64,000 bases of DNA from JACVRW01 sp963827065. Its GTDB lineage: Bacteria > Actinomycetota > Thermoleophilia > Solirubrobacterales > Thermoleophilaceae. The position numbers and the translations under genes were made by a program. Under the pieces are notes generated by a model that saw only the letters and a program-made list of their open reading frames with translations, did not search any database and was not told the DNA's origin. This document shows, in pieces, positions 53,172-61,475 of the stretch (the stretch's first letter is position 1; every line of letters begins with the position of its first letter). The stretch covers positions 1 through 64,000 of the forward strand of contig CAWGZM010000011.1 in NCBI GenBank assembly GCA_963827065.1, written 5' to 3'.

Positions 53172-54163
53172 GCCGCGCGCTCCTCGATGCCGGCCTCCTC
53201 CTGCTGCTCCTCGTCCTCTTCGCCGGGCTCGGCGGCGTGGCCTGTGAGCGTGATGAAGACGTCGTCGAGCGTCGGCCGCCGAACCGCTATGTCGTCGATT
53301 CCGACGCCGGCGCCGTCGAGCCTGCGGACTGCCTCGATGATGCTGCCGCGGCCGCTTCTCAGCGGCAGCGCGAGGATCCCTCCTTCGCACTTCGGCCGGT
53401 CCTCGGCGAGCGGCACGAGCGCCTCGATCGCGTCGTCGGTGGAGGCGCGGTCGGCCAGGGTCACCTCCAGCCGCTCGCCGCCCACGCGGTCCTTCAGCTC
53501 GTCCGACGTGCCCTCGGCGATCACCTGGCCGTGGTCGATCACGGCGATGCGGTCGGCGAGGCGGTCGGCCTCGTCGAGGTACTGCGTCGTCAGCAGCACG
53601 GTGGTCCCGGCGGCGACGCGCGCCTCGATCGTCTCCCAAAGCGACAGCCGGCTGCGCGGGTCGAGCCCGGTCGTCGGCTCGTCGAGGAAGATCACCGGCG
53701 GGCGCGCGACCAGCGCGGCCGCAAGGTCCAGGCGCCGGCGCATGCCGCCCGAGTAGGTCTTGGCGAGCCTGCCTCCGGCGTCGGAGAGCTCGAAGCGCTC
53801 GAGCAGCTGGTCCGCTCGCTCGCCCGAGTCCGCGCGGCTCATGTGGTAGAGCCGGCCGACCATCTCCAGGTTCTCGCGACCGCTCAGGTTCTCGTCGACG
53901 GCCGCGTACTGGCCGGCGAGGCCGATCTTCGAGCGAAGCTCGCCCGCGTCCTTCACGACGTCGAGCCCGGCGACGCGCGCCGAGCCGCCGTCGGGCGGCA
54001 GCAGGGTGGTCAGGATGCGCACCGCGGTGGTCTTGCCGGCGCCGTTCGGGCCCAGGAGCCCGAGCACGGTTCCCGCCGGCGCCTCGAGGTCGATTCCCGC
54101 CAGCGCGTGCACATCTTTGAACGATTTTCTTAGGTCGTTTACCTCAATTGCGGCGTCAGACAT
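53168..54163 (-). CDS. ABC exporter ATP-binding protein (DrrA-like)
   Basis: The 331-residue ATPase has Walker A LLGPNGAGKTTAVRIL, signature YSGGMRRRLDLAAALV, Walker B VIFLDEPTTGLD and the H-loop replaced by Q (LTTQYLDEADRL), as usual in DrrA-type ATPases. The C-terminal domain ends in an acidic Glu-rich tail. Together with the following permease it exports a drug-like or lipid compound. I use ATG 54163; the preceding TTG codon is also open. Confidence 0.92.
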   Translation of the reverse strand: MSDAAIEVNDLRKSFKDVHALAGIDLEAPAGTVLGLLGPNGAGKTTAVRILTTLLPPDGGSARVAGLDVVKDAGELRSKIGLAGQYAAVDENLSGRENLEMVGRLYHMSRADSGERADQLLERFELSDAGGRLAKTYSGGMRRRLDLAAALVARPPVIFLDEPTTGLDPRSRLSLWETIEARVAAGTTVLLTTQYLDEADRLADRIAVIDHGQVIAEGTSDELKDRVGGERLEVTLADRASTDDAIEALVPLAEDRPKCEGGILALPLRSGRGSIIEAVRRLDGAGVGIDDIAVRRPTLDDVFITLTGHAAEPGEEDEEQQEEAGIEERAA

Positions 54164-54185
54164 CAACAGGCCACTCTACGAGATT

Positions 54186-54238
54186 GGGGTCAGGTCTTGC
54201 ATTCGCGCACTGCATGCGCGAATGCAAGACCTGACCCC
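54186..54238. repeat. 53-bp palindrome (REP-like element, copy 2)
   Basis: There are two perfect 24-base arms (GGGGTCAGGTCTTGCATTCG... and its reverse complement) around a 5-base centre CTGCA. The outer 16 bases are the same as in the 41.5-kb copy. One inner pair differs (A-T there, T-A here) with the matching change on the other arm. Confidence 0.9.
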
Positions 54239-54254
54239 TTTGCGGTTCGCGCCG

Positions 54255-54497
54255 TCAGGCGCCCCAGCGCACGTCGTCGCCCCAGGGCGACGGTGCCGCC
54301 GGGTCCCGCCGCGTGCCCTCGAAGAGCCCCGCCCGCGCCCAGGGGCTGAGCGACGGCCCGGCGGCCGCCGGTGGGGGAGCGGTGTCGCGCAGGAACTGCT
54401 CGATCGCGGCTGCGATGGCAGCCGCCTCCTCGGGCGAGGCCGATTGGCGCAGCTCAATGCGCGGGCGCGCCGGGCGCTGCTTGCCGTTCCGCGTCAC
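54255..54497 (-). CDS. small protein resembling acyl-CoA carboxylase epsilon subunit
   Basis: The 80-residue protein has the epsilon-like pattern SPEEAAAIAAAIEQFLRD followed by a Pro/Ala linker and SPWARAGLFEGTRRDP. AccE peptides of actinobacterial acyl-CoA carboxylases show the same short helix, linker and SxW...R layout. Start is most likely GTG 54497; the ORF continues to 54545 but would then overlap the divergent gene. No carboxyltransferase beta gene is adjacent, so the assignment rests only on motif resemblance. Confidence 0.55.
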   Translation of the reverse strand: MTRNGKQRPARPRIELRQSASPEEAAAIAAAIEQFLRDTAPPPAAAGPSLSPWARAGLFEGTRRDPAAPSPWGDDVRWGA

Positions 54498-54520
54498 GGG
54501 CCGGATAGCGTAGTCGCCCG

Positions 54521-55468
54521 GTGCCCGAGATCCCCGTCTTCCCACAGGAGGCTGTGCTCGCCGCGATCTCCCCGGCTGACGCGATCGAGCGCGTGCGCGA
54601 CGGCTTTGTCGAGTACGCCAGCGGCAGCTGGCATATGCCGCCCAAGACCTATCTCGACGCCGCGCCGCACGGGGACTTCCGCGCGATGCCGGCGAAGGGC
54701 GCCGGGCTCGCGATCCTCAAGTGGGTCACCTCGTTCCCACGCAACCCGGAGGCCGGGCTGCCGGTCGTGATGGGGATGATCTGCGTCTCCTCGGCGGTCG
54801 ACGGCGAGCCGCTCGCGCTTATCGACGTCCGCTCGATCACGGCACTGAGGACCGGGGCGGTGGCCGCTGTGGCCGCGCAGGAGCTGGCGCGTGAGGACGC
54901 GCAGACCACCGGGATCGTCGGCTGCGGGCTGCACGGCAGCTGGGCGGCGCGCTGCCTGGCGGCGGCCGAGTACGGCCCGGGCGTCTGCTTCGACCCGGAT
55001 CCCGAGGCGGCCGGCGAGCTCGCCGGGGAGCTCGGCTGGGAGGCGGGCGGACTGGAGGATGCGCTCGCGTGCGACGTCGTGACCTGCGTGACACCCGGCT
55101 CAGAGCCGGTCGTGCGTGCCCGAGACCTGCGGCTCGGCATGCACCTCAACATGCTCGGCGCCGACGGGCCCGGCAAGGCCGAGGCGGAGCCCGAGGCGGT
55201 CGCCCGCGCGGAGCTCTTCTGCGACGAGTGGACCCAGGCGAGCCACGGCGGCGAGTTGACGGGCGCGGTCGACGCGGGTCTCGTGACCCGTGAGCAGGTC
55301 ACGGAGCTCGGCGCGGTCCTGACCGGCGCGGCCCCGGGGCGCTCCGGGCCTGATGCGGTCACTCTCTTCGACTCCACGGGCCTCGCGATCCAGGACCTCG
55401 CTCTGTGCCTGGCCCTCGTCAGCGCGCATGCGGCGGGCCGGGTCCCGGCCGCTACCGTGCGGCTCTAG
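54521..55468 (+). CDS. ornithine cyclodeaminase / mu-crystallin family protein
   Basis: The 315-residue protein has an N-terminal substrate domain (WHMPPKTYLDAAPHGDFRAMP, KWVTSFPRNPEAGLP) and a Rossmann domain (ALRTGAVAAVAAQELA, TGIVGCGLHGSWAARCLAA). The C-terminus has VTLFDSTGLAIQDLA. Family members deaminate ornithine, reduce ketimines or dehydrogenate amino acids. Start GTG 54521. The family is sure, the substrate is not. No proline-synthesis or catabolic partner is nearby. Confidence 0.88.
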   Translation: MPEIPVFPQEAVLAAISPADAIERVRDGFVEYASGSWHMPPKTYLDAAPHGDFRAMPAKGAGLAILKWVTSFPRNPEAGLPVVMGMICVSSAVDGEPLALIDVRSITALRTGAVAAVAAQELAREDAQTTGIVGCGLHGSWAARCLAAAEYGPGVCFDPDPEAAGELAGELGWEAGGLEDALACDVVTCVTPGSEPVVRARDLRLGMHLNMLGADGPGKAEAEPEAVARAELFCDEWTQASHGGELTGAVDAGLVTREQVTELGAVLTGAAPGRSGPDAVTLFDSTGLAIQDLALCLALVSAHAAGRVPAATVRL

Positions 55469-55498
55469 CCGCCTCCCCGATCCACCGATAACTCACCT

Positions 55499-57010
55499 AT
55501 GCGCAAACTCGCCCTGCTGCTCATTGTCGTGTTCGTTCCGGTCCTCGCCGCACTCGGCTGCGGCAAGGACGAGGGCGCCTCGAGTGCCACGTCGCTCGCG
55601 CCGGCCGGCTCGCTGGCCTATGGCGAGGTCGATCTCGAGCCGTCCGGCGACCAACAGCAGGCCATCGAGGCACTCGCGGCCAAGTTCCCCGGCGAGGGGA
55701 GCGCCGGCGAGCGGCTGCGCAGCTTGATCGAGGAGGGGCTGCGCGACTCGGATGCGCCGATCAGCTTCGAAAAGGACGTCGAGCCCTGGCTCGGCGACAC
55801 GGCGGCGTTCTTCGTCAGGGGCGCTCAGGGACAGGCCGGCGCTGCGCTGATCGCGACCACCGACGAGGACGCATCGCGTGACGCGCTCGAGAAGGCGTTC
55901 GAGGGCAAGGCGCGCGAGAAGAGCTACGAGGGCGTCGACTACCTGGCCGCGGACGACGGAGCAGGCGGCGTCGTCGACGGCTTCCTCGTGGTCGGGAATG
56001 AGGCTGGGTTCAAGCAGGCCGTCGACACCTCGGACGGCGGATCGGCTCTGGACGGCGACGAGCGCTACGAGGAGGCGACCTCGGACATAGCCGAAGACCG
56101 GCTCGGCCTCTTCTACATGAACCTGCCCGCCCTGCTCGAGACCGTCCAGCGGCAGCCTGGGGCTGAGGCATTCCGGTCGTTCGGCGACCTCTTCGAGGAG
56201 CCGGTCGTCGCGACCTTCGACGCGGACCGCGACGGCGTGACGTTCGAGGCCGATGCGCCCGGGTCGCTCGCGAGCACCATGCCGTTCTTCGGTGAGGGCA
56301 GCGATCTCGTGAACGAGCTGCCGGCCGACTCCTGGCTGGCCCTCGCGCAGCCCGACCTCGGCAAGGTGCTCGACTACTACGTGGAGGCCTTCGGGCAGTC
56401 CGTCGGCGGGCGGGACGCCGTTGCCGCCCAGTTCCAGGCGCTGACCGGCCTCGACCTCGACCGGGACCTGCTCGGCTGGATGGGCGATTTCGGCGTCTTC
56501 GTGCGCGGCACGAGCATGGCCGACTTGGGCGGCGCCGTCGTGATCGAGACCACCGATCCCGGCGCATCCGCGCGCCTGATCGGCCGCCTCCAGCAGCTCG
56601 CGAAGGGCCAGCCGGGATCCGGCACGACGGTCGAGCCGCTCTCGGCACCCGGTGGCGGCAAGGGCTTCACGCTGCGGGACGACGAGGTGCCGGCGCCGGT
56701 GCACATGTTCCAGCGCGACGATCGTGTCGTCGTGGCGTACGGCGACGCCGCCGCCGCGGACGCGCTCGCTCCGAGCGACCGGCTGGGCGAGTCGGCCGAG
56801 TTCACGGACGCGGCACAGTCGATCGACGGGTACGCGGTCTCGTTCTATCTCGCCATGGGGCCGGTGCTCGAGCTCGCCGACTCTGCGGCCGCGGGTCACC
56901 CCGACTGGTCGAGCGCACGGCCCTACCTCGAGCCGCTGCAGGCGCTCGTGGGCGGGACCTCCGGCGACAACGACGAGCTGCGCTCGGCGTTCAAGATCCT
57001 GGTCGAGTAG
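55499..57010 (+). CDS. DUF3352-type secreted lipoprotein (second copy)
   Basis: The 503-residue lipoprotein has a signal peptide with lipobox LAALGC (Cys at about residue 21) and a strongly acidic mature domain. It is paralogous to the gene at 2.7-4.2 kb: both carry F-x-x-DVEP-x-LG (here FEKDVEPWLG), followed by the same alternating beta/helix organisation. Segments such as DYLAADDGAGGVVDGFLVVG and GDFGVFVRGTSMADLGGAVV are typical of DUF3352. It lies 30 bases after the cyclodeaminase-family gene and converges on the sigma factor gene. Function unknown. Confidence 0.82.
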   Translation: MRKLALLLIVVFVPVLAALGCGKDEGASSATSLAPAGSLAYGEVDLEPSGDQQQAIEALAAKFPGEGSAGERLRSLIEEGLRDSDAPISFEKDVEPWLGDTAAFFVRGAQGQAGAALIATTDEDASRDALEKAFEGKAREKSYEGVDYLAADDGAGGVVDGFLVVGNEAGFKQAVDTSDGGSALDGDERYEEATSDIAEDRLGLFYMNLPALLETVQRQPGAEAFRSFGDLFEEPVVATFDADRDGVTFEADAPGSLASTMPFFGEGSDLVNELPADSWLALAQPDLGKVLDYYVEAFGQSVGGRDAVAAQFQALTGLDLDRDLLGWMGDFGVFVRGTSMADLGGAVVIETTDPGASARLIGRLQQLAKGQPGSGTTVEPLSAPGGGKGFTLRDDEVPAPVHMFQRDDRVVVAYGDAAAADALAPSDRLGESAEFTDAAQSIDGYAVSFYLAMGPVLELADSAAAGHPDWSSARPYLEPLQALVGGTSGDNDELRSAFKILVE

Positions 57011-57040
57011 CCCGCATGCTCCTCGTCGCGGCCGCCTGAG

Positions 57041-58147
57041 CTACCAGCCGTTCTGCCAGGCGATCACGAGCAGGACGATCGCCACCAGCGCGGCCACCAC
57101 CACCACGACGATGTTGGCGACGATGGCGGCGGGTAGCCAGCGGGGGACCTCGCGGGCCTCGAACTCGGACGACTCGGGGGGCTCGTGTCGCTCGCCGGGC
57201 TCGGCTGCTCGTCCCTGAATAGCCGAGGTGAGCGTCCCCGTGATGAAGCGATTGAGGCTGAGCCCCTCGCGCTCGGCCGCATCGGCGAGGTCGTCGTGCA
57301 GGCTGCGCGGCATGCGCAGCAGCAGCCGGCCGCTGTGGCCGCTCTGCTTCGCTGGTGCCTCCGCCGGCTCCTCTGGGGGCGGCTCTGCCTCGGCGGTGTC
57401 CTCGCCGTCCGTCGCACGCCGGAGGCCGTCCTCCTCGAGCTCGGTGCGCAGCTTCGCGAGGGCCGCGCGCGTGCGGCGCCCCAGCTGGCTCTCGGAGATG
57501 CCGAGCCGGCCGGCCACCTCCTTGCGGTCGAGGTCCTCGACGAAGCGCAGGAACACGATCTCGCGCTCGTGATCATCGAGCGCCTCGAAGGCGCCCGCCA
57601 GCAGGAGCCGGTCCTCGGACTCGTCGGCGCGCGGATCCGCGACGAAATCGGTGTCGCTGTCGGCCGAGGGGGCGCGGAGGGCCGCCTCGAGCTCGCCGAG
57701 CTCGGTGCGGGAGATGCCGACCGCCTCCGCGAGCTCGGCGTCGGTCGGAGTGCGACTGAGCCGGCGTGTGAGCCGCTCGCGCTCCGTCGGAAGGCGCCCG
57801 GCGGCCTCATGGAGGGGCCGCGGCAGGCGCACCAGCGCGCCGCGATCGCGGATGTAGCGCTTCATCTCGCCGGCGACCGTCGGGACGGCGAACGCGGCGA
57901 ACTCGTCGCTGCGGCGCGGGTCGTAGCGGTCGATGGCGTTGAGGAGGCCGATCGAGCCCGCTTGGAGCAGGTCGTCGAACTCCGCGCCCGGGCTCCGGTA
58001 ACGGCGGGCCAGCGTCTCGACGAGGGGCAGGTAGAGCTGGACCAGCCGCTCGCGGGCGCGGGTGTCGCCACGGTCGCGGTATGCGACCAGCAGGCGACTT
58101 GTAGCCGTTTCTCGTACTTCCCGATTGCGACTGCCCGCCGGTCTCAC
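57041..58147 (-). CDS. SigB/SigF-type sigma factor fused to a ribbon-helix-helix domain and membrane anchor
   Basis: The 368-residue protein has sigma region 2 (about residues 40-100: DLLQAGSIGLLNAIDRYDP), region 3 and region 4 (EREIVFLRFVEDLDRKEVAG, SQLGRRTRAALAKL, to ~235), so it can direct RNA polymerase. An acidic Pro-rich linker follows. Then comes a HicB/Arc-like ribbon-helix-helix domain at about 273-310 (RLLLRMPRSLHDDLADAAE, GLSLNRFITGTLTSAI). A C-terminal hydrophobic helix (VVVVVAALVAIVLLVIAW) forms a tail anchor. Start GTG 58147. It is divergent from a secreted-protein cluster. Such a tethered, RHH-bearing sigma factor would need release or work at the membrane. Confidence 0.88.
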   Translation of the reverse strand: MRPAGSRNREVRETATSRLLVAYRDRGDTRARERLVQLYLPLVETLARRYRSPGAEFDDLLQAGSIGLLNAIDRYDPRRSDEFAAFAVPTVAGEMKRYIRDRGALVRLPRPLHEAAGRLPTERERLTRRLSRTPTDAELAEAVGISRTELGELEAALRAPSADSDTDFVADPRADESEDRLLLAGAFEALDDHEREIVFLRFVEDLDRKEVAGRLGISESQLGRRTRAALAKLRTELEEDGLRRATDGEDTAEAEPPPEEPAEAPAKQSGHSGRLLLRMPRSLHDDLADAAEREGLSLNRFITGTLTSAIQGRAAEPGERHEPPESSEFEAREVPRWLPAAIVANIVVVVVAALVAIVLLVIAWQNGW

Positions 58148-58195
58148 CCCCTTACGGGCGTCCCAGGGCTGATATCAGGCGGACCATAGCCGGTA

Positions 58196-58225
58196 TCACC
58201 GCTTTGCAAAGCGGTTTCGCGGTGA
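58196..58225. promoter_or_regulatory. nested palindromes between the sigma gene and the surface-protein cluster
   Basis: A perfect 18-bp palindrome, ACCGCTTTGCAAAGCGGT (58198-58215), overlaps an outer inverted repeat TCACCGC (58196-58202) / GCGGTGA (58219-58225). It lies between two divergent starts and could be the operator bound by the sigma factor's own RHH domain or by another regulator. RHH proteins bind short palindromes as dimers. Confidence 0.55.
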
Positions 58226-58295
58226 CCGCCCGTACGCAGGCGGGGGGTACTTGGCAGGTGGAACGCTCGCATCCCCCCCGGCCTCGAAACGAGGA

Positions 58296-59597
58296 ATGCC
58301 CCCCGGATCTCCCCCCCGCCCGCGGCGCACGCGCCGCTCTGTGCCCTGGCTCCTGGCGACGCTGACTCTGACGCTCGCACTGGCCGGGCCTGCCTATGCC
58401 GACACGCTCGGCACGGAGGGGATCCCGGATCCGGAGACCGTCCTCGCGTCGGAGGTACCGGAGCTGCCGGAGGTGCCCGTCGAGGTGCCCACGGAGGCGA
58501 TCGAGCCGCTGACGGAGCCCGCCGAGGCCCCGCCTGCAGAACCACCGGTGCTCGTTCCCGAGTCACCCCCGCCCCCGGAGGATCCGCCCGTGGCGGAGCC
58601 CGCCGAGGAGGCGGTCTCGCTCGGCCCGGCCGCCGAGCCGGCGGAGCCGGTCGTGGACACGGGCGTGTCCGAGGAGCCGGCCGGCGAGCCACCGGCGTAC
58701 ACCGCGGACGAGCCCGAGCTGCCGCTCACGCAGGACACCGGCACCGAGGAGAGCGAGCCGTCGCTCGTGGTCCCGCTCAATCTCAACGTCGACATCCGGA
58801 TCCTCAGCCCCGGGGACGACGGCGACGTGAGCCAGGTGATCGACGTGGGTGGGCCGCAGGGACTCGGCAGCGGGACCCCGGCCGACATGCTCGGCGGCCT
58901 CGGGATGGATGACCTCGGCCTCGACTGGAACTGGAACTGGAACTGGACCTGGGACTGCGGCGGCGCCTCAACCGCCGGCCTCGACTGGAACTGGAACTGG
59001 AGCTGGTCCGGCGATTGTGCGGGCGGCCTGTTCGACGAGCAGGGTGTCGGATCGATGCCGTCACTCGGCGAGCAGTTGCGCGGCGACCCGTCCGCCGACT
59101 TCCTCGACGCGCTCGACTCCGATGTCATCGACCTGCCGCTCGAGCTGGGCGGCGACGGCCCCGCCGTCGCGGGCCCCGGTGCCGGCCGCAGCGCGCCCGC
59201 GCATCGTGGCGAACGGGACGAGGCGGGCTCCCCTGGCGCGCCGGCCTTCCCCTCCGGCGACGGCGGTTTCCCGGCGTCGTCCCTCGTATCCACGACCTTC
59301 GCTTCAATCGGCGCGACGACGCGGCCCGAGGCCGCCACGGCGCCCGCGCGCAGCCCGGCCGGCTCCGCTCCGAACGGCGACCCGGAGCGGCGGCCGGCCG
59401 GGCTGCCCGCGCACGCCATGGGCCTCGCGGCCGCGGCGGGCGGCGGCGGTGGAGGCGCCGCCTTCACCGTCCTTCTGCTCGCCGCCCTGGTCGGCGCACT
59501 GGCGCTCGTCCCGCCGCCACCCGGCGAGCGGGTCCGCGCGGTCCAGAAGAAGCTTTCCTCTCTGCTCAGCTCGTCAAGGCTCGAACGGCCGGGTTAG
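58296..59597 (+). CDS. secreted Pro/Glu-rich protein with Trp-Asn repeats and C-terminal anchor
   Basis: The 433-residue protein has a signal peptide (SVPWLLATLTLTLALAGPAYA), a long Pro/Glu/Val-rich region, then the signature VDIRILSPGDDGDVSQ shared with the next gene. Two unusual Trp-Asn runs follow (LDWNWNWNWTWDC and LDWNWNWSWSGDC), then a Gly/Ala-rich region. A C-terminal membrane helix (AAFTVLLLAALVGALALV) with a basic tail ends it. I chose ATG 58296 since the signal peptide then starts well; TTG 58251 is open. No LPXTG motif. Family unknown; likely a cell-surface protein anchored by its C-terminus. Confidence 0.7.
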   Translation: MPPGSPPRPRRTRRSVPWLLATLTLTLALAGPAYADTLGTEGIPDPETVLASEVPELPEVPVEVPTEAIEPLTEPAEAPPAEPPVLVPESPPPPEDPPVAEPAEEAVSLGPAAEPAEPVVDTGVSEEPAGEPPAYTADEPELPLTQDTGTEESEPSLVVPLNLNVDIRILSPGDDGDVSQVIDVGGPQGLGSGTPADMLGGLGMDDLGLDWNWNWNWTWDCGGASTAGLDWNWNWSWSGDCAGGLFDEQGVGSMPSLGEQLRGDPSADFLDALDSDVIDLPLELGGDGPAVAGPGAGRSAPAHRGERDEAGSPGAPAFPSGDGGFPASSLVSTTFASIGATTRPEAATAPARSPAGSAPNGDPERRPAGLPAHAMGLAAAAGGGGGGAAFTVLLLAALVGALALVPPPPGERVRAVQKKLSSLLSSSRLERPG

Positions 59598-59668
59598 CGC
59601 CGGCGCGATCCCCAACGAATCTCGCCGGGACCTCGTGGCTCCGGCGTGAACTCCAACTAGGAGGAACG

Positions 59669-60700
59669 ATGAGAAAACGTTTCCTCGCGTTGGCGATCAG
59701 CGGACTGGCGCTCGGCATTGGAGCCGGGCCCGCCATGGCCGATGACCCTGTGTCAAGCCAGACGGCAGGACAGTTCGCCGGGTCGGTCCAGTCTGCGGAA
59801 TCCAACGCGAATTCCACGCAGTACAACCCGAGCAACACCAACATCAACGTCCGAGTGCTGAGCCCGGGCGATGACGGCGACGTGTCGCAGGAGAACAACT
59901 CCTACGCCGACGCCGAGGCCACCAACGACAACGACACGACGCAGGACGTCGATCAGTCGCAGTCCGGTGGCGGTGGCGGCGACGCCCTCCAGGAGGCGGC
60001 CCAGGAGGCCGTGAACCTGCAGAAGGCCGAGGCCGATGCCGAGTCCGTCCAGGTCAAGCCCCAGAACAAGAACATCTCTGTTCGGGTGCTGAGCCCAGGC
60101 GACAACGGCTCCGTCAGCCAGGAGAACAACTCCGAGGCGAAGTCCAAGGCCGAGAACGACAACGATCTCGATCAGGACATCGACCAGACGCAGGGCGGCG
60201 GTGGCGACATGTCCGCCAAGCCGCACTACGGCGGCGGCACCGGCATTCAGGCCGCAGGCCAGGAGGCCGTCAACAAGCAGTACGCGGACGCGAAGGCAAA
60301 GTCCGTTCAGGTCAAGCCGAGCAACACGAACATCGCGGTGCGCGTGTTGAGCCCCGGCGACGACGGCGACGTGTCACAGGAGAACAACTCCTATGCCGAC
60401 GCCGACGCGAAGAACGACAACGACACGACGCAGGACATCGATCAGACGCAGAGCTCCAGCAGCTGCGGCTGCTCGGCCGGCGACCTGATTCAGGCCGCGG
60501 GTCAGTCCGCGTTCAGCTGGCAGGATGCTGACGCTGACGCCGAGTCGAAGCAGATCGAGCCCGAGAACAACGCCTTCTCCCAGCGGCTGTTCAGCTGGGG
60601 CGACGGCGGCGGGCTCAGCCAGTCGAACAACTCCTGGGCCGACGCGTACTCGAAGAACGAGAACGAGTTGGACCAGTACCTAGACCAGACTCAGGGCTGA
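59669..60700 (+). CDS. secreted four-repeat protein with RVLSPGDDGDVSQENN signature
   Basis: The 343-residue exported protein has a signal peptide cleaved near AMA-DD (residue 24) and four ~70-residue repeats. Each repeat has an Ala/Gln-rich helix-like part, QVKPxNxNI, VRVLSPGDDGDVSQENNS, ADAxAxNDNDTTQDIDQTQ (the fourth repeat is degenerate: QRLFSWGDGGGLSQSNNS). It is Asn/Gln/Asp-rich with regular spacing, so a beta-solenoid or fibre-forming (amyloid-like) surface protein is plausible; this is inference. AGGAGG precedes the ATG by 6 bases. Upstream gene shares the core signature, suggesting a functional pair. Confidence 0.75.
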   Translation: MRKRFLALAISGLALGIGAGPAMADDPVSSQTAGQFAGSVQSAESNANSTQYNPSNTNINVRVLSPGDDGDVSQENNSYADAEATNDNDTTQDVDQSQSGGGGGDALQEAAQEAVNLQKAEADAESVQVKPQNKNISVRVLSPGDNGSVSQENNSEAKSKAENDNDLDQDIDQTQGGGGDMSAKPHYGGGTGIQAAGQEAVNKQYADAKAKSVQVKPSNTNIAVRVLSPGDDGDVSQENNSYADADAKNDNDTTQDIDQTQSSSSCGCSAGDLIQAAGQSAFSWQDADADAESKQIEPENNAFSQRLFSWGDGGGLSQSNNSWADAYSKNENELDQYLDQTQG

Positions 60701-60740
60701 CCTTCAGCTCCTGAGCATGTCCAAGACGAGCTGAGTTGAG

Positions 60741-60789
60741 CAACGAGGTGGCTGCCGGCCCGGACGCGGGCCGGCAGGCCGCCTCGTTG
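60741..60789 (+). terminator. long hairpin terminator after the repeat-protein gene
   Basis: The arms CAACGAGG (60741-60748) and CCTCGTTG (60782-60789) enclose a second stem TGCCGGCCCG/CGGGCCGGCA with loop GACG. There is no U-tract. Confidence 0.65.
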
Positions 60790-60828
60790 AGCTTGACGCG
60801 CCAACCCGCTTGTACGCAAATTACGCAA

Positions 60829-60857
60829 TTGACTTCCGACCTCACGCCGCCTACGTT
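60829..60857 (+). promoter_or_regulatory. sigma-70-like promoter before the Pro/Ala-rich gene
   Basis: TTGACT (60829-60834) and TACGTT (60852-60857) are separated by 17 bases, giving a message starting about 40 bases before the TTG start codon. It is separate from the upstream gene's terminator. Confidence 0.6.
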
Positions 60858-60902
60858 GGACCTTGCCCCAAATGCCACAACCCCCAGCCCCCGGGTGAAA
60901 CC

Positions 60903-61472
60903 TTGAAGCTGCTCGTGATCGCCGCCCTTTCCGCGGCGGTGTGGGCGACGCCCACCGCGGCCGCCCAGAACGTATCGGCGCCCACGCCGGATCCGGCGCC
61001 CCCGCCCGCTCCGGTCCAGCCGACCCCCGATCCCGTCCCAGCGCCGCAGCCGGCGAGCTCGGCGCCGAGCGACGCCCCGGCCCCCGCGACTCAGGCGCCC
61101 CCTGCCGAGCCCGTTTCTGCTCCCCCGCCGGCTCCCGCCGCGCCCGAGCCGGCCCCGGCTCCTGCGCCGGCTCCCGCAGTGCAGACCGCAGCGAACGACA
61201 GACCGTCCGACCGGGGCCGCGCGGAGGCGCCCCGAGGCGGAGATGGAGGGAGGGGGCAACCCAACGAGAGAGACCGCTCCACGCCTATGGACAAAGCGAA
61301 CCCGCTTCCCGTGCTGCCCAGCATCGGCCCGCTCGTCGAGGGCCTCCGCGACCGAGCCGCCGACGCGGGCCCGCCGATAGCGGTAGCCGCCCTGGTGCTC
61401 CTCACGCTCGCCCTGACGAGCGGAGCCTTCCTGATGGTCGCGACCCGCCGCACAGGGGCCTGGAGGACTTAG
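60903..61472 (+). CDS. Pro/Ala-rich secreted protein with C-terminal membrane helix
   Basis: The 189-residue protein has a signal peptide (LLVIAALSAAVWATPTAAAQ) and a ~75-residue stretch of Pro/Ala repeats (PAPAPAPAV). An Arg/Gly linker follows, then a C-terminal membrane helix (PIAVAALVLLTLALTSGAFLMV) with a short basic end. Such layout fits an extended wall-spanning stalk. Start is TTG 60903; an earlier ATG would lie upstream of the promoter. The stop is followed at once by the next gene, so the two are co-translated. Confidence 0.6.
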   Translation: MKLLVIAALSAAVWATPTAAAQNVSAPTPDPAPPPAPVQPTPDPVPAPQPASSAPSDAPAPATQAPPAEPVSAPPPAPAAPEPAPAPAPAPAVQTAANDRPSDRGRAEAPRGGDGGRGQPNERDRSTPMDKANPLPVLPSIGPLVEGLRDRAADAGPPIAVAALVLLTLALTSGAFLMVATRRTGAWRT

Positions 61473-61475
61473 TTG

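Noticed and set aside
49568..54163. antibiotic biosynthetic cluster
   Set aside because: ABC exporter plus LAL regulator suggest it, but no PKS, NRPS or tailoring genes lie next to them.
60810..61472. ATG 60810 as start of the Pro/Ala-rich protein
   Set aside because: It lies upstream of the -35 element at 60829 and puts a non-signal sequence before the signal peptide.
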